From positions 1 to 26,673 of IMG/VR virus record IMGVR_UViG_3300017725_000058: DNA of 26,673 bases, one strand, 5' to 3'. The translations under genes were made by a program, and so were the position numbers. The notes under the pieces are model-generated. The model ran no database searches. It was not told the DNA's origin and saw nothing but the letters and a program-made list of their open reading frames with translations. Source of the DNA: a virus. The first letter of the stretch is position 1. Every line of letters begins with the position of its first letter. Positions 7,715-13,787 of the stretch are shown here, one piece after another.

Positions 7715-8487
7715 AGTATCTCCTTTATCATTGCTGGTCTATAATATTTTAGGTCGTCTTTAAGTATAACTACCCTTGTCTTAAGTTTCATACTACTAAG
7801 TTCTTTTGCAATGTCAAATGATTTTGTAGTTGCGTCTCTGTCTAGTGCCACAATTACTTCTTTGTATTTACTTTGTATGATGGGTATAAATGTTTCTGGT
7901 AAACTTGTACCCATAAGTGCAACACCTGCAAAGTCTTGTGATACTGCACAAGCAGAGGCACAGTCCTCTACCAATACAGCCACATCACCTTCACCACATA
8001 TGTAGGGATAATCTTTTCTGCCATACACATACCACTTGGGCATCATGTCTGAACGCATGGCTCTACCTACACCACCAATTATATTGTGCTTGTCATCTTG
8101 TATCATGAACACAGCTCTATGATTCTGTGGATCATATTGTATGTTAGCATTACCCTGATTGTATGCCTCAATACAGTTGTTTCTGCTTAAGTATTTTGCT
8201 ACTGTGTGAGTAGAATGTCCAGGCTGAAAGTGGCTGGGTACTTTCCAATCTATTTTATCTTCTGATTTTTTCTTTACCATATAAGTAATATCCTCCATTG
8301 TTTTGTCTGTGTCAATAACTCCTTTAGCATTACAAGAAGCACTGAAGCAATACCATTTCATCTGTCCACTTTCTTTGGTTAGCTGTAAGGTATTGTTATG
8401 AAAGCAAAAAGGACAATCCATTCTTATGGACTGTCCTGTATGTATGGGTATGTTTTGTATTACTTCTTTTTGTTCTCTGTAATTCAT
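7696..8487 (-). CDS. DNA primase (zinc finger plus TOPRIM)
   Basis: A 263-residue primase of the DnaG/T7 gp4 type. Its zinc finger uses C25-x2-C28 and C47-x4-C52. The TOPRIM core has the catalytic glutamate E174 (VLVED) and the D216-R-D218 pair (VALDRDAT). It makes RNA primers for the lagging strand and should work with the helicase gene just downstream, which it overlaps by 19 bases. There is no Shine-Dalgarno sequence before the ATG. Instead a TTGACA-17-TATAAG promoter ends six bases upstream, so the predicted transcript starts at or next to the ATG: a candidate leaderless mRNA. Confidence 0.9.
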   Translation of the reverse strand: MNYREQKEVIQNIPIHTGQSIRMDCPFCFHNNTLQLTKESGQMKWYCFSASCNAKGVIDTDKTMEDITYMVKKKSEDKIDWKVPSHFQPGHSTHTVAKYLSRNNCIEAYNQGNANIQYDPQNHRAVFMIQDDKHNIIGGVGRAMRSDMMPKWYVYGRKDYPYICGEGDVAVLVEDCASACAVSQDFAGVALMGTSLPETFIPIIQSKYKEVIVALDRDATTKSFDIAKELSSMKLKTRVVILKDDLKYYRPAMIKEILCKNDS

Positions 8488-8493
8488 GCTTTG

Positions 8494-8522
8494 CTTATAC
8501 CATGATTGGTAGCTTATGTCAA
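8494..8522 (-). promoter_or_regulatory. Consensus promoter for the primase, leaderless spacing
   Basis: TTGACA (8517-8522), a 17-base spacer and TATAAG (8494-8499) on the minus strand. Only six bases (CAAAGC) separate the -10 box from the ATG at 8487, so the transcript would start at the start codon. The -35 box abuts the 3' end of the candidate structured RNA upstream. Confidence 0.75.
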
Positions 8523-9007
8523 GTGATTATGAAGCTTGCGCCCCAGATTTCTCTAAAAGAATCACACCTGGGGCTTGCCCCCTTCATAGCTGCGCGCGTT
8601 TACCTCCAGCCAGGGGGCGTGGATCACTTTCTCTCGAGAACAGTATTCGCGATCCCGATTGTACTCTTAAGCCTCTCGCATACACCGAGACCAGGTGGTA
8701 GGTAGCGAACCTAACGCTCTCTAAAAGTACAATCGGCATAGCGATTGTGGGTGGGGGATGCCTGTGCCGTTGATGGCTAGTACCTCGGATATACTTTAAG
8801 AAAAACTAGCAATAATTCTTAACGATTATATTTAGACCCGTCCCCCATAATTTGGGTGGGGGTGCCCAGTAGGCTTCAGATTGTAACTGGCTTTCGGTAC
8901 CGTAACCTGCACCCCCATAATGTGGGGTAGGCAACGACCAAGCCCACCCCTTGAATACGAACACTACCTCTGTAGCATGCTTTGTGTTTTACTATGCTCG
9001 TAATCAA
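8521..9007 (-). ncRNA. Candidate large structured noncoding RNA (about 490 nt)
   Basis: This stretch has no convincing gene on either strand and is 50-58% G+C in the lines counted, against about a third in the genes around it. On the minus strand it starts just after a TTGACA-17-TAATAT promoter. The transcript folds into many perfect helices. These include a 9-bp hairpin (8942-8950 with 8924-8932), an 8-bp helix (8909-8916 with 8858-8865) and a 16-bp helix with two G-U pairs (8721-8736 with 8656-8671). A nested 3' domain is closed by 8623-8629 with 8521-8527, then 8582-8587 with 8529-8534, then 8568-8573 with 8541-8546. Some segments have two exclusive partners. No U-tract terminator is visible. 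It lacks RNase P, tmRNA and group I intron core motifs. It could belong to, or resemble, the large phage RNAs GOLLD or ROOL. Confidence 0.7.
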
Positions 9008-9013
9008 TATGGT

Positions 9014-9042
9014 ATATTAACACTTCTTTGGCTCTGTGTCAA
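9014..9042 (-). promoter_or_regulatory. Strong promoter for the candidate structured RNA
   Basis: TTGACA (9037-9042), exactly 17 bases, TAATAT (9014-9019) on the minus strand. The next coding start in that direction is more than 500 bases away, so the main product must be the RNA spanning 8521-9007, unless it serves as a long leader for the primase. Confidence 0.75.
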
Positions 9043-9046
9043 GTCG

Positions 9047-9373
9047 TTATATTAAATTACTAACACTAGATAGTTTTAACTTTCTACCTTTAGGTGTCAC
9101 CTCAACAGTATACATATTACCATTGAATTTAATCCATTGTAATCTAGATAGAGATACATTGATATACTTAGAGTTAACTGTGTCCCATACAATCATGTAG
9201 TCTTTAGGGTCAGTAGTTCTGACACCACCCTTAAGATGTTTAGTAACATTGAACTTACAGTTAGCAACTCTAGTGCTATCGTCTTTCTTTATAAAGCAGG
9301 CAGAGAAAAACTTTGCTCCTACTCGCTTTCTTATTTCACCTTCAAAGTCTAGGCGTTTTATTGATTCAGTCAT
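9047..9373 (-). CDS. Small beta-rich phage protein, possibly SH3-like fold
   Basis: A 108-residue protein with an excellent start: AAAGGAGG lies four bases before the ATG. The central part alternates strands and turns (FFSACFIKKDDSTRVANCKF, then YMIVWDTVNSKYINVSL and NGMYTVEV-like strands). It resembles small phage proteins annotated as SH3 beta-barrel proteins, which share an F-x-K-x-DGS-x-R start and a later VWD/YD strand. The function of that family is unknown. It follows the gene at 9393-10073 by only 19 bases and its stop lies close to the promoter of the structured RNA. The fold assignment is tentative; the gene itself is secure. Confidence 0.75.
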   Translation of the reverse strand: MTESIKRLDFEGEIRKRVGAKFFSACFIKKDDSTRVANCKFNVTKHLKGGVRTTDPKDYMIVWDTVNSKYINVSLSRLQWIKFNGNMYTVEVTPKGRKLKLSSVSNLI

Positions 9374-9392
9374 GTGACCTCCTTTGTTGTTG

Positions 9393-10073
9393 TTAATGTG
9401 TTTTAAATATCACTGGTTGTTTCTTCATTGCCCAGCATAGACCACAATCAGCACAGCTCTTAGCCTTGCCTGTCTGCTCTGGACATATCACACCTTTGTC
9501 TGCTATCTCTTCTGAGTTAGCTGATAGTATATCTCTGGTGTAATCTGAAAATCGTACTGAGAATCTATCCCATTGTGCTGTGCGTATTCTCTTAATCTCA
9601 TCACCTATATCTGTTCCTGGGTGCCAATGGGTATAGCCCCAGATGGCAAGACCTGGAAATTTGGCAAGGCACTTCTCCCAGAACTGTACATAGTCTACCG
9701 AGTAGAAGTCACCAAGCACATGCAGTCTTACAAGAAACTTCTCATGCTTTCTCTGTATCTCGGTGAGGTCTGTGTATAGTTTGTGAGCCAGTCCCTTGCC
9801 ATGTGATATTCTGTGTGCGAATGGCATGTTGTTGCCATAGCAATCATCCCAATGCCCACAAGTACGAGGGCATGTGGCTCTCTCTTCTAGTGTTAGTGTG
9901 AATATAGGTCTATCCTTATGCATGCCCTTGCTTACCTTCTTACCTAACTTCTTGTTGGTAACAGGCTTCAGAGCCTTATAAGGATAGAACTCCACCACCT
10001 TGATAGTTTTAGTGTAGATGGTGTGACCGTTTTTAATCTTGTCTAAAGATATTTGTGAATAATTTTTTTTCAT
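9393..10073 (-). CDS. Cysteine-rich GP88-like protein
   Basis: A 226-residue protein resembling phage and plasmid proteins related to the gp88 family. Conserved-looking blocks are TLEERATCPRTCGHWDDCYG (cysteines spaced C-x3-C-x5-C), RLHVLGDFYSVDYVQFW, AIWGYTHWHPG, and the C-terminal ICPEQTGKAKSCADCGLCW with four more cysteines. The cysteine groups suggest metal or Fe-S binding; an N-terminal triad followed by an alpha/beta core invites comparison with radical SAM enzymes, but the spacing is not canonical. No Shine-Dalgarno is seen. A TTGACT-17-TATTAT promoter ends six bases before the ATG, so the mRNA is predicted to be leaderless. Confidence 0.75.
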   Translation of the reverse strand: MKKNYSQISLDKIKNGHTIYTKTIKVVEFYPYKALKPVTNKKLGKKVSKGMHKDRPIFTLTLEERATCPRTCGHWDDCYGNNMPFAHRISHGKGLAHKLYTDLTEIQRKHEKFLVRLHVLGDFYSVDYVQFWEKCLAKFPGLAIWGYTHWHPGTDIGDEIKRIRTAQWDRFSVRFSDYTRDILSANSEEIADKGVICPEQTGKAKSCADCGLCWAMKKQPVIFKTH

Positions 10074-10079
10074 GCTACT

Positions 10080-10108
10080 ATAATACTACGCAACAGACTC
10101 TAAGTCAA
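10080..10108 (-). promoter_or_regulatory. Promoter with leaderless spacing for the GP88-like gene
   Basis: TTGACT (10103-10108), 17 bases, TATTAT (10080-10085) on the minus strand. Six bases (AGTAGC) separate the -10 box from the ATG at 10073. The promoter overlaps the last codons of the upstream gene. Confidence 0.7.
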
Positions 10109-10574
10109 GCCACCAAGCAGGTGCGTCTACACCTTTGTTCCACTTGGCAAAATACCTTTTGTCATACCAATAGTAATCTCTGTATCCTTGAATATAATCT
10201 TCATCTTTGTATTCATCAGGCATACATTGTGGTGGCTCAGTAAATCCTATATCAGGAATGCCTATATACTCATCTGCTAACACTTGCAGTATTATATGTG
10301 ACTTATGTGAATTGTTAAATCTTTTAGTGTACTGATTTGATATCTCTACTGCATGGTCAAATGCCCAATCAAAGTTTGCCTTTGAATCTCCAACCCATAT
10401 TGTCATGGGGTGTTTGGGATATGCTGGTTTATAAAGTTCTTCATGTTCTCCCATGTGTCGTTGGTATGCAGTAGATAACATCTGGCATGTCTCAAGTAAC
10501 ATCTTGGGTACATGCTTATCACACAACATCTGTGCTGATGTTTCTGGTAGTCTATGTAAAAAAAATATATTCAT
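10086..10574 (-). CDS. Conserved phage protein with DKH...KM...E...M motif
   Basis: A 162-residue protein with a start fixed by AAGGAG four bases before the ATG. Its N-terminus (MNIFFLHRLPETSAQMLCDKHVPKMLLETCQML) matches a pattern I recognise from many viral and phage hypothetical proteins: a short strand, then D-K-H-x2-K-M-x3-E, a HPxTxW segment (here HPMTIWVG at about 55-62) and a later helix with YTKRFNNSHKSH. The conserved Asp, His and Glu could form an active site, and some relatives are labelled pyrimidine-dimer glycosylases, but I cannot support that label here. It ends inside the promoter region of the next gene. Confidence 0.7.
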   Translation of the reverse strand: MNIFFLHRLPETSAQMLCDKHVPKMLLETCQMLSTAYQRHMGEHEELYKPAYPKHPMTIWVGDSKANFDWAFDHAVEISNQYTKRFNNSHKSHIILQVLADEYIGIPDIGFTEPPQCMPDEYKDEDYIQGYRDYYWYDKRYFAKWNKGVDAPAWWLDLESVA

Positions 10575-10582
10575 AATTCTCC

Positions 10583-10611
10583 TTGACTTAAATTGAAATT
10601 CGTGCTATATG
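10583..10611 (+). promoter_or_regulatory. Possible antisense promoter
   Basis: On the plus strand, TTGACT (10583-10588) is followed after 17 bases by TGC-TATATG (10606-10611), an extended -10. It would transcribe against the minus-strand genes to its right, starting near 10618. It overlaps the Shine-Dalgarno of the minus-strand gene starting at 10574, so the resemblance may be accidental. Confidence 0.3.
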
Positions 10612-10642
10612 AACCTGTGGTTCCGAGGGGGGTCTATATATA

Positions 10643-10867
10643 CTAATACTTCTCATGGTATTCTTTTTGGTATTGGCGAATTGATTCTTGATTAGCTATT
10701 CTGTATGCTCTTGAATACTCTTGCTGTTTTCTTTTCTTATAGGCAACACCTTCTTCACTCTCTTCAAAAGTTTTTATCTGTGTGCGTAGTGTCTTGATGG
10801 TATTGCGTAAGCCGTCCATCGCTTGTTTGCGATAGTATTGTTTGTGATAACTTTTTCTGTTAGCCAT
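10643..10867 (-). CDS. Small basic protein, 74 aa
   Basis: A strongly basic, Tyr- and Gln-rich helical protein. Its N-terminus (MANRKSYHKQYYRKQAMDG) and C-terminus (QESIRQYQKEYHEKY) are repeats of aromatic-basic residues of the kind found in the DNA-contacting flanks of phage HNH endonucleases (for example NREKIREYQREY), but no HNH motif is present. It may be a free DNA-binding segment or a remnant; that is inference. The start is well supported by AGGAG six bases upstream. It is followed by a gap of about 70 bases with a small GAACC/GGTTC hairpin (10611-10623). Confidence 0.7.
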   Translation of the reverse strand: MANRKSYHKQYYRKQAMDGLRNTIKTLRTQIKTFEESEEGVAYKKRKQQEYSRAYRIANQESIRQYQKEYHEKY

Positions 10868-10870
10868 AAA

Positions 10871-11065
10871 TTACTCCTGTGTTTGTATTATGCTACAAGT
10901 ATATCCTATTACTTCTACTCCGTCAAGGTAGGTACTAGGTATATCATATGTAATGCGTTCGATTGTTTCTAAATATTTGATGTACTCATCACAGCCCACT
11001 CCTTGTTGAAGTGGTACTGTGATTTCTGCTCCGACCAGCCATAGAATTATTGCGAAAGTGTCCAT
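10871..11065 (-). CDS. Small protein with N-terminal hydrophobic segment, 64 aa
   Basis: Residues 4-19 (FAIILWLVGAEITVPL) form a hydrophobic segment that could be an uncleaved signal anchor, followed by a polar domain with two cysteines (GVGCDEY and GYTCSII). This layout, a short membrane or export segment plus two cysteines that could form a disulfide, recurs in small phage envelope proteins. No lipobox or clear signal-peptidase site is seen. It overlaps the upstream gene by 19 bases and has only a weak ribosome binding site, which suggests coupled translation. Function unknown. Confidence 0.65.
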   Translation of the reverse strand: MDTFAIILWLVGAEITVPLQQGVGCDEYIKYLETIERITYDIPSTYLDGVEVIGYTCSIIQTQE

Positions 11066-11256
11066 TCTTTTTCCATAGTTTTTAGATTAGGTTTAGGGAA
11101 TAGGTCATTGAATATTTCCAAAGCCCTAGCTTCAGTATATATTTCTAGCCTGTAGCTTCTGCGTTCTCTACAGTTCCAACGATACCACTTATCAAAGTTC
11201 CAATCGTATGGCATATCAGTATTGTATTCAAACTTTAAGTCCTGTCCTGTACTCAT
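11047..11256 (-). CDS. Hypothetical protein, 69 aa
   Basis: A small soluble protein rich in Trp, Tyr and Arg (YDWNFDKWYRWNCRERRSYRLEIY), followed by a helical part (ARALEIFNDLF) and a polar end. Four tryptophans in 69 residues is unusual. The start overlaps the stop of the zinc-finger gene as ATGA, and the end overlaps the next gene by 19 bases, so it is part of a translationally coupled run. No family recognised. Confidence 0.65.
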   Translation of the reverse strand: MSTGQDLKFEYNTDMPYDWNFDKWYRWNCRERRSYRLEIYTEARALEIFNDLFPKPNLKTMEKEWTLSQ

Positions 11257-11774
11257 AGTATGCCTTCCAATCTCTTAGTCATAGCCTCATAGTCTGGTAA
11301 GTCTACCTTGACTTCTCTTTTCTTACGAGGCTTTTTCTTAGCTACCTTTGGCTCGGCTTTATACTGCTCAATGACAGGCAACATCTGTTCTATAACTTCT
11401 GGTCTTTGCATAAACTCTAGCATACAAGACTGTGAATGAAACTGAAATTCTACTGGGTCACATATGCGTTCACTATATTTTACATAGTATCTATCGGGGT
11501 GATTGTATCTGCCCATAGTTTCTACCTGTAATGGCTCATCACCATTGCCATGCCACCCATTCCACCTATGTCCAGCTTCTGTCAGTAGTTGTAGGTGTGC
11601 TTCAGCTTCATGTCTGGTAGCAAACACTTCATTTCTTTCTTCTAAATGGTAGTAATGATAGTTGGCATAGCCAGTAGTACCAAAGTATTGTTGCTGATAA
11701 GTATAAGCCATTCGTTTACCGCAGTTCTTGCAGTAAATTTTAGGGTTTCCGTTCTTGTCTAGTTCTTGTGTCAT
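11253..11774 (-). CDS. Putative zinc-binding protein with basic tail, 173 aa
   Basis: The N-terminus carries C15-x2-C18-G (YCKNCGKRM), and a later HSQSC motif near residues 113-117 could complete a treble-clef-like zinc site. The middle is rich in Tyr, His and Trp. The C-terminal third is a long helix, then a Lys/Arg cluster (KVAKKKPRKKREVKV) that could bind nucleic acid. AAGGAG lies about ten bases before the ATG. The gene is first or second on the transcript from the promoter at 11870-11897. A DNA- or RNA-binding regulator is plausible but not shown. Confidence 0.7.
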   Translation of the reverse strand: MTQELDKNGNPKIYCKNCGKRMAYTYQQQYFGTTGYANYHYYHLEERNEVFATRHEAEAHLQLLTEAGHRWNGWHGNGDEPLQVETMGRYNHPDRYYVKYSERICDPVEFQFHSQSCMLEFMQRPEVIEQMLPVIEQYKAEPKVAKKKPRKKREVKVDLPDYEAMTKRLEGIL

Positions 11775-11862
11775 GTCGTTTTTTCTCCTTGTTTTGTTTT
11801 TTCTTTTTATAGTACTCTACCCAGAAAGGGTTAGCTTTTTTATAAAAAGAATTATTGAACAT
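11740..11862 (-). CDS. Possible leaderless basic peptide, 40 aa
   Basis: An ATG lies only seven bases after the TATAAT of the minus-strand promoter. It opens a 40-codon frame beginning MFNNSFYKKANPFWVEYYKK and ending in a very basic tail. The frame overlaps the next gene by 35 bases. Support is the promoter-to-ATG distance, which matches other candidate leaderless genes here, and the non-random aromatic/basic composition. It could equally be plain 5' untranslated sequence for the gene at 11774, whose Shine-Dalgarno falls inside this frame. Confidence 0.35.
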   Translation of the reverse strand: MFNNSFYKKANPFWVEYYKKKKQNKEKKRHDTRTRQERKP

Positions 11863-11869
11863 ACCAACC

Positions 11870-11897
11870 ATTATAAACATTTATATATGTAAGTCAA
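11870..11897 (-). promoter_or_regulatory. Leftward arm of divergent promoter pair
   Basis: TTGACT (11892-11897), 16 bases, TATAAT (11870-11875) on the minus strand. It drives the accessory genes from 11862 leftward. Its -35 box is half of a palindrome shared with the rightward promoter. Confidence 0.72.
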
Positions 11898-11906
11898 GTA
11901 CTTGAC
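11893..11906. repeat. 14-bp palindrome joining two -35 boxes
   Basis: GTCAAGTACTTGAC is a perfect palindrome. Each half supplies most of the -35 box of one of two diverging promoters, so their -35 regions are only four bases apart. RNA polymerases could not bind both at once, and a dimeric protein bound here would block both. Confidence 0.85.
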
Positions 11907-11930
11907 ATACACACACATAAGGTATATACT
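11902..11930 (+). promoter_or_regulatory. Rightward arm of divergent promoter pair
   Basis: TTGACA (11902-11907), 17 bases, TATACT (11925-11930) on the plus strand. Transcription would start near 11937, about 30 bases before the ATG at 11967, leaving room for the GAAGGAG ribosome binding site. Confidence 0.75.
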
Positions 11931-11966
11931 AAGGACTTATCAACGCCAACAGAAGGAGTTAATCTA

Positions 11967-12986
11967 ATGGCAAAAACACTAATAGATAAAAGTGCAAAGG
12001 AGAATATTATTCTTCCTCATGCACTCAAGACTATCCACGCATTACCTAGTGAGCATAGAAATTCTTATGTAGAAGCTAGGGATAATTGGAGAGAGGCTTA
12101 CGACCAATCTTGGAATGTAGCCAACAGTTATATCACATCACATGTACCACAAGACCAGATACAGATAGTGAAAGAAGTAAGTGATAGAAACAAATGGAAT
12201 AGTTCTGGTATGCCAGTAGCTACTGCCATAGCAGACTTAAAGCTAGAGCATTTTGTTTGTAAAGAATACGACAAAATAAAACCAACAGTAGGTAGTGTTG
12301 GCAGATACTATGGGCATAGTCGTGAGCAATTTCATTTAGACCAATGCGTTACTTTTAATCTAGTATCGAGAGAGTCAGATGATATGGACAACTATGACGC
12401 AAGGGCTGACTTCAATACCTATCCAGATAGAAGTACCTTTGAGTTAGTAGAGCATGACTATCTAAAAGAAAATGGTATCATGTCTATGAGTTCTCCAGAG
12501 TACACGGATAGGTCATACCATAAGCGAGATGAGTTAGACACTCAGATAAATAGTCATGAGGCTTATACCAAATGGGTTGTTGATAACTTCAATGACAAAG
12601 TTTGTATTCGCTTGAATGTTGATTGTCATTCTCAAGGTCTAGCTGTTCATGACATTAATGATTTCAATGCTATCAAACAAGAGAAGATACTTAGAGAAAG
12701 AATGTCTATGGCTTTAGATAGTCTTAAGTCAGAAAGACAGGGCTACTATAATGATGTCAAAGGTATCTTATCTAAGATAAGAAGTGTTGAGGGATTAATG
12801 GAATCTCCACTAGGTAAGATGATGAAGCCGATTGAAGGTGACCTTCAAGGTGTCGGTACATCTATTGCCCTAACACCTCAAGCACAGTTCAGAATCAATA
12901 AGCTGAACAATGCACTAGATGGCATAACAGAAGAAGCACAAGTGCCTAATGTTATTGTCTTACAGGGTATGTCTGGCACTGCTTGA
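11967..12986 (+). CDS. Orphan 339-aa protein with own promoter and terminator
   Basis: A soluble-looking protein of unknown family. GAAGGAG lies eight bases before the ATG. The N-terminal 100 residues are helical and charged; a middle part (about 105-215) is rich in Asp, His, Tyr and Ser (YYGHSREQFHLDQ, DNYDARADFNTYPD, YTDRSYHKRDE). A long helical segment (about 235-280) and a smoother C-terminus follow. It stands alone on the plus strand between minus-strand operons, with a strong promoter, a structured 3' UTR and a bidirectional terminator. That isolation and strength of expression signals suggest a high-level early or structural-accessory product, but no function can be assigned. Confidence 0.8.
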   Translation: MAKTLIDKSAKENIILPHALKTIHALPSEHRNSYVEARDNWREAYDQSWNVANSYITSHVPQDQIQIVKEVSDRNKWNSSGMPVATAIADLKLEHFVCKEYDKIKPTVGSVGRYYGHSREQFHLDQCVTFNLVSRESDDMDNYDARADFNTYPDRSTFELVEHDYLKENGIMSMSSPEYTDRSYHKRDELDTQINSHEAYTKWVVDNFNDKVCIRLNVDCHSQGLAVHDINDFNAIKQEKILRERMSMALDSLKSERQGYYNDVKGILSKIRSVEGLMESPLGKMMKPIEGDLQGVGTSIALTPQAQFRINKLNNALDGITEEAQVPNVIVLQGMSGTA

Positions 12987-13078
12987 TGAATCCCGAAGAT
13001 GAGTTCGGTTGGTAGCCGAGCAAATGTGGTGCAGAATTTCGGCAGTCTGTTAAATGTTGGGGCACCATAACAGCCACA
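12987..13078 (+). other. Structured 3' untranslated region, possible sRNA
   Basis: Between the stop codon and the terminator, the plus-strand RNA can form a CCGAA/TTCGG hairpin (12993-13008) and a 6-bp helix TGGTGC/GCACCA (13027-13032 with 13062-13067) enclosing about 30 bases. Together with the terminator this could be a 3'-derived small RNA or a stabilising element. It does not fit a tRNA cloverleaf. Confidence 0.4.
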
Positions 13079-13081
13079 AAA

Positions 13082-13111
13082 AACCCCACTAGGAATTATC
13101 TTAGTGGGGTT
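13082..13111. terminator. Bidirectional rho-independent terminator
   Basis: AACCCCACTA (13082-13091) pairs perfectly with TAGTGGGGTT (13102-13111) across a ten-base loop. A T-run follows on the plus strand (TTTTTT from 13110) and another on the minus strand (A-run at 13078-13083 on the plus strand). It separates the convergent genes ending at 12986 and 13127 and can stop transcription from both sides. Confidence 0.92.
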
Positions 13112-13126
13112 TTTTATTACCTAAAT

Positions 13127-13504
13127 TTATTCGTTTGCGTATTTTAGTGAGATAGGGTCAAGCCAACTGTTTATGTGCTTGTGTGTTGTCCAATCAGATA
13201 ATGCGTCAATGCCCTCACCATTACATGCAACCCACATAATCCACCCACCTTTATCAAAAATAATGTGCATTATATCTGTCTGATTATATTCTTTGAGAGA
13301 TGCTTCAATGTCATTAGTAAACACCCAGTTATCATAGTCGCCTTGTGTTTCATTAGCCTCGTCATAAGGAAAGAAATTTTCTCCATCACATTGAAAAATC
13401 CATTTCAGTCCTTGTGCTTTAGCTTCTGTTAGTATGGCAACAATCAAAGGAATCTTAATTAATCCCTTTGACTCTAGCTTACTCAGTTCTACTTGAGTAA
13501 GCAT
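13127..13504 (-). CDS. Hypothetical protein, 125 aa
   Basis: The last and largest gene of the small-gene operon. It begins with a helical segment (VELSKLESKGLIKIPLIVAILTEA) and continues as an acidic, aromatic domain with five tryptophans, most in the last 70 residues (NWVFTND, GGWIMWVACNGEG, DWTTHKHINSWLD). Two cysteines are present but no metal-site pattern. It overlaps the upstream 57-residue gene as TAATG, with a GAGGTG about ten bases before the start. Transcription should end at the terminator just beyond. No family recognised. Confidence 0.72.
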   Translation of the reverse strand: MLTQVELSKLESKGLIKIPLIVAILTEAKAQGLKWIFQCDGENFFPYDEANETQGDYDNWVFTNDIEASLKEYNQTDIMHIIFDKGGWIMWVACNGEGIDALSDWTTHKHINSWLDPISLKYANE

Positions 13505-13677
13505 TATTCTTTCACCTCACCAAAGATACTATATTTTTCTACAGTTCCTTCAAGCATATTAAGGTCTATCCTAGAATTTATCCATGACTGACACTTAAGT
13601 TTATCTTCTGATTGGTACTCATAGCTATAAGTATTAGCTATGTGGCTATACTCATTCTCTTTTAATACTACATACAT
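13504..13677 (-). CDS. Hypothetical protein, 57 aa
   Basis: A short polar protein starting MYVVLKENEYSHIANTYSYE and ending SIFGEVKE. AGGAG nine bases before the ATG marks the start, and the stop overlaps the next start as TAATG. It follows a leader containing a perfect 9-bp hairpin whose loop is complementary to this gene's Shine-Dalgarno sequence, so translation may be controlled. Composition suggests a small alpha/beta fold; no family recognised. Confidence 0.6.
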   Translation of the reverse strand: MYVVLKENEYSHIANTYSYEYQSEDKLKCQSWINSRIDLNMLEGTVEKYSIFGEVKE

Positions 13678-13711
13678 AGTCTTATTCTCCTATTACTCCT
13701 GTTGATTGCGA

Positions 13712-13744
13712 TAGCCCTAGATAGGAGTAAATTTACTAGGGCTA
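13712..13744 (-). promoter_or_regulatory. Leader hairpin with anti-Shine-Dalgarno loop
   Basis: On the minus strand TAGCCCTAG pairs perfectly with CTAGGGCTA (13736-13744 with 13712-13720). The 15-base loop contains CTCCTAT, which is complementary to ATAGGAG, the ribosome binding region of the gene starting at 13677. There is no U-run, so it is not a terminator. A second small hairpin with a GTAA loop, ATTCC/GGAAT, precedes it (about 13749-13762). Confidence 0.5.
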
Positions 13745-13758
13745 CGATTCCTTACGGA

Positions 13759-13787
13759 ATATTATAAGTCTTTGTATTTACTGTCAA
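13759..13787 (-). promoter_or_regulatory. Internal promoter of the small-gene operon
   Basis: TTGACA (13782-13787), 17 bases, TAATAT (13759-13764) on the minus strand, overlapping the end of the gene at 13762-13935. Transcription would start near 13752, so the leader would begin just before the anti-Shine-Dalgarno hairpin. Confidence 0.5.

Noticed and set aside
8502-8705. Plus-strand open frames of 61-67 codons
   Set aside because: They lie inside the GC-rich structured interval opposite the candidate RNA, have no ribosome binding site, and their translations (Pro/Arg/Leu-rich) look like chance frames.
8521-9007. RNase P RNA, tmRNA or group I intron
   Set aside because: I looked for the GAGGAAAGTCC core of RNase P, a tmRNA alanine-acceptor end with CCA, and group I P/Q/R/S elements. 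None is visible by eye, though a covariance search should confirm this.
8700-13080. tRNA genes
   Set aside because: Stretches with GGTTCG or CACCA-like ends near 8700 and 13060 were checked, but no cloverleaf with anticodon and T arms could be formed.
13712-13744. Rho-independent terminator
   Set aside because: The stem is perfect but no U-run follows on either strand, and a ribosome binding site and gene lie immediately downstream.
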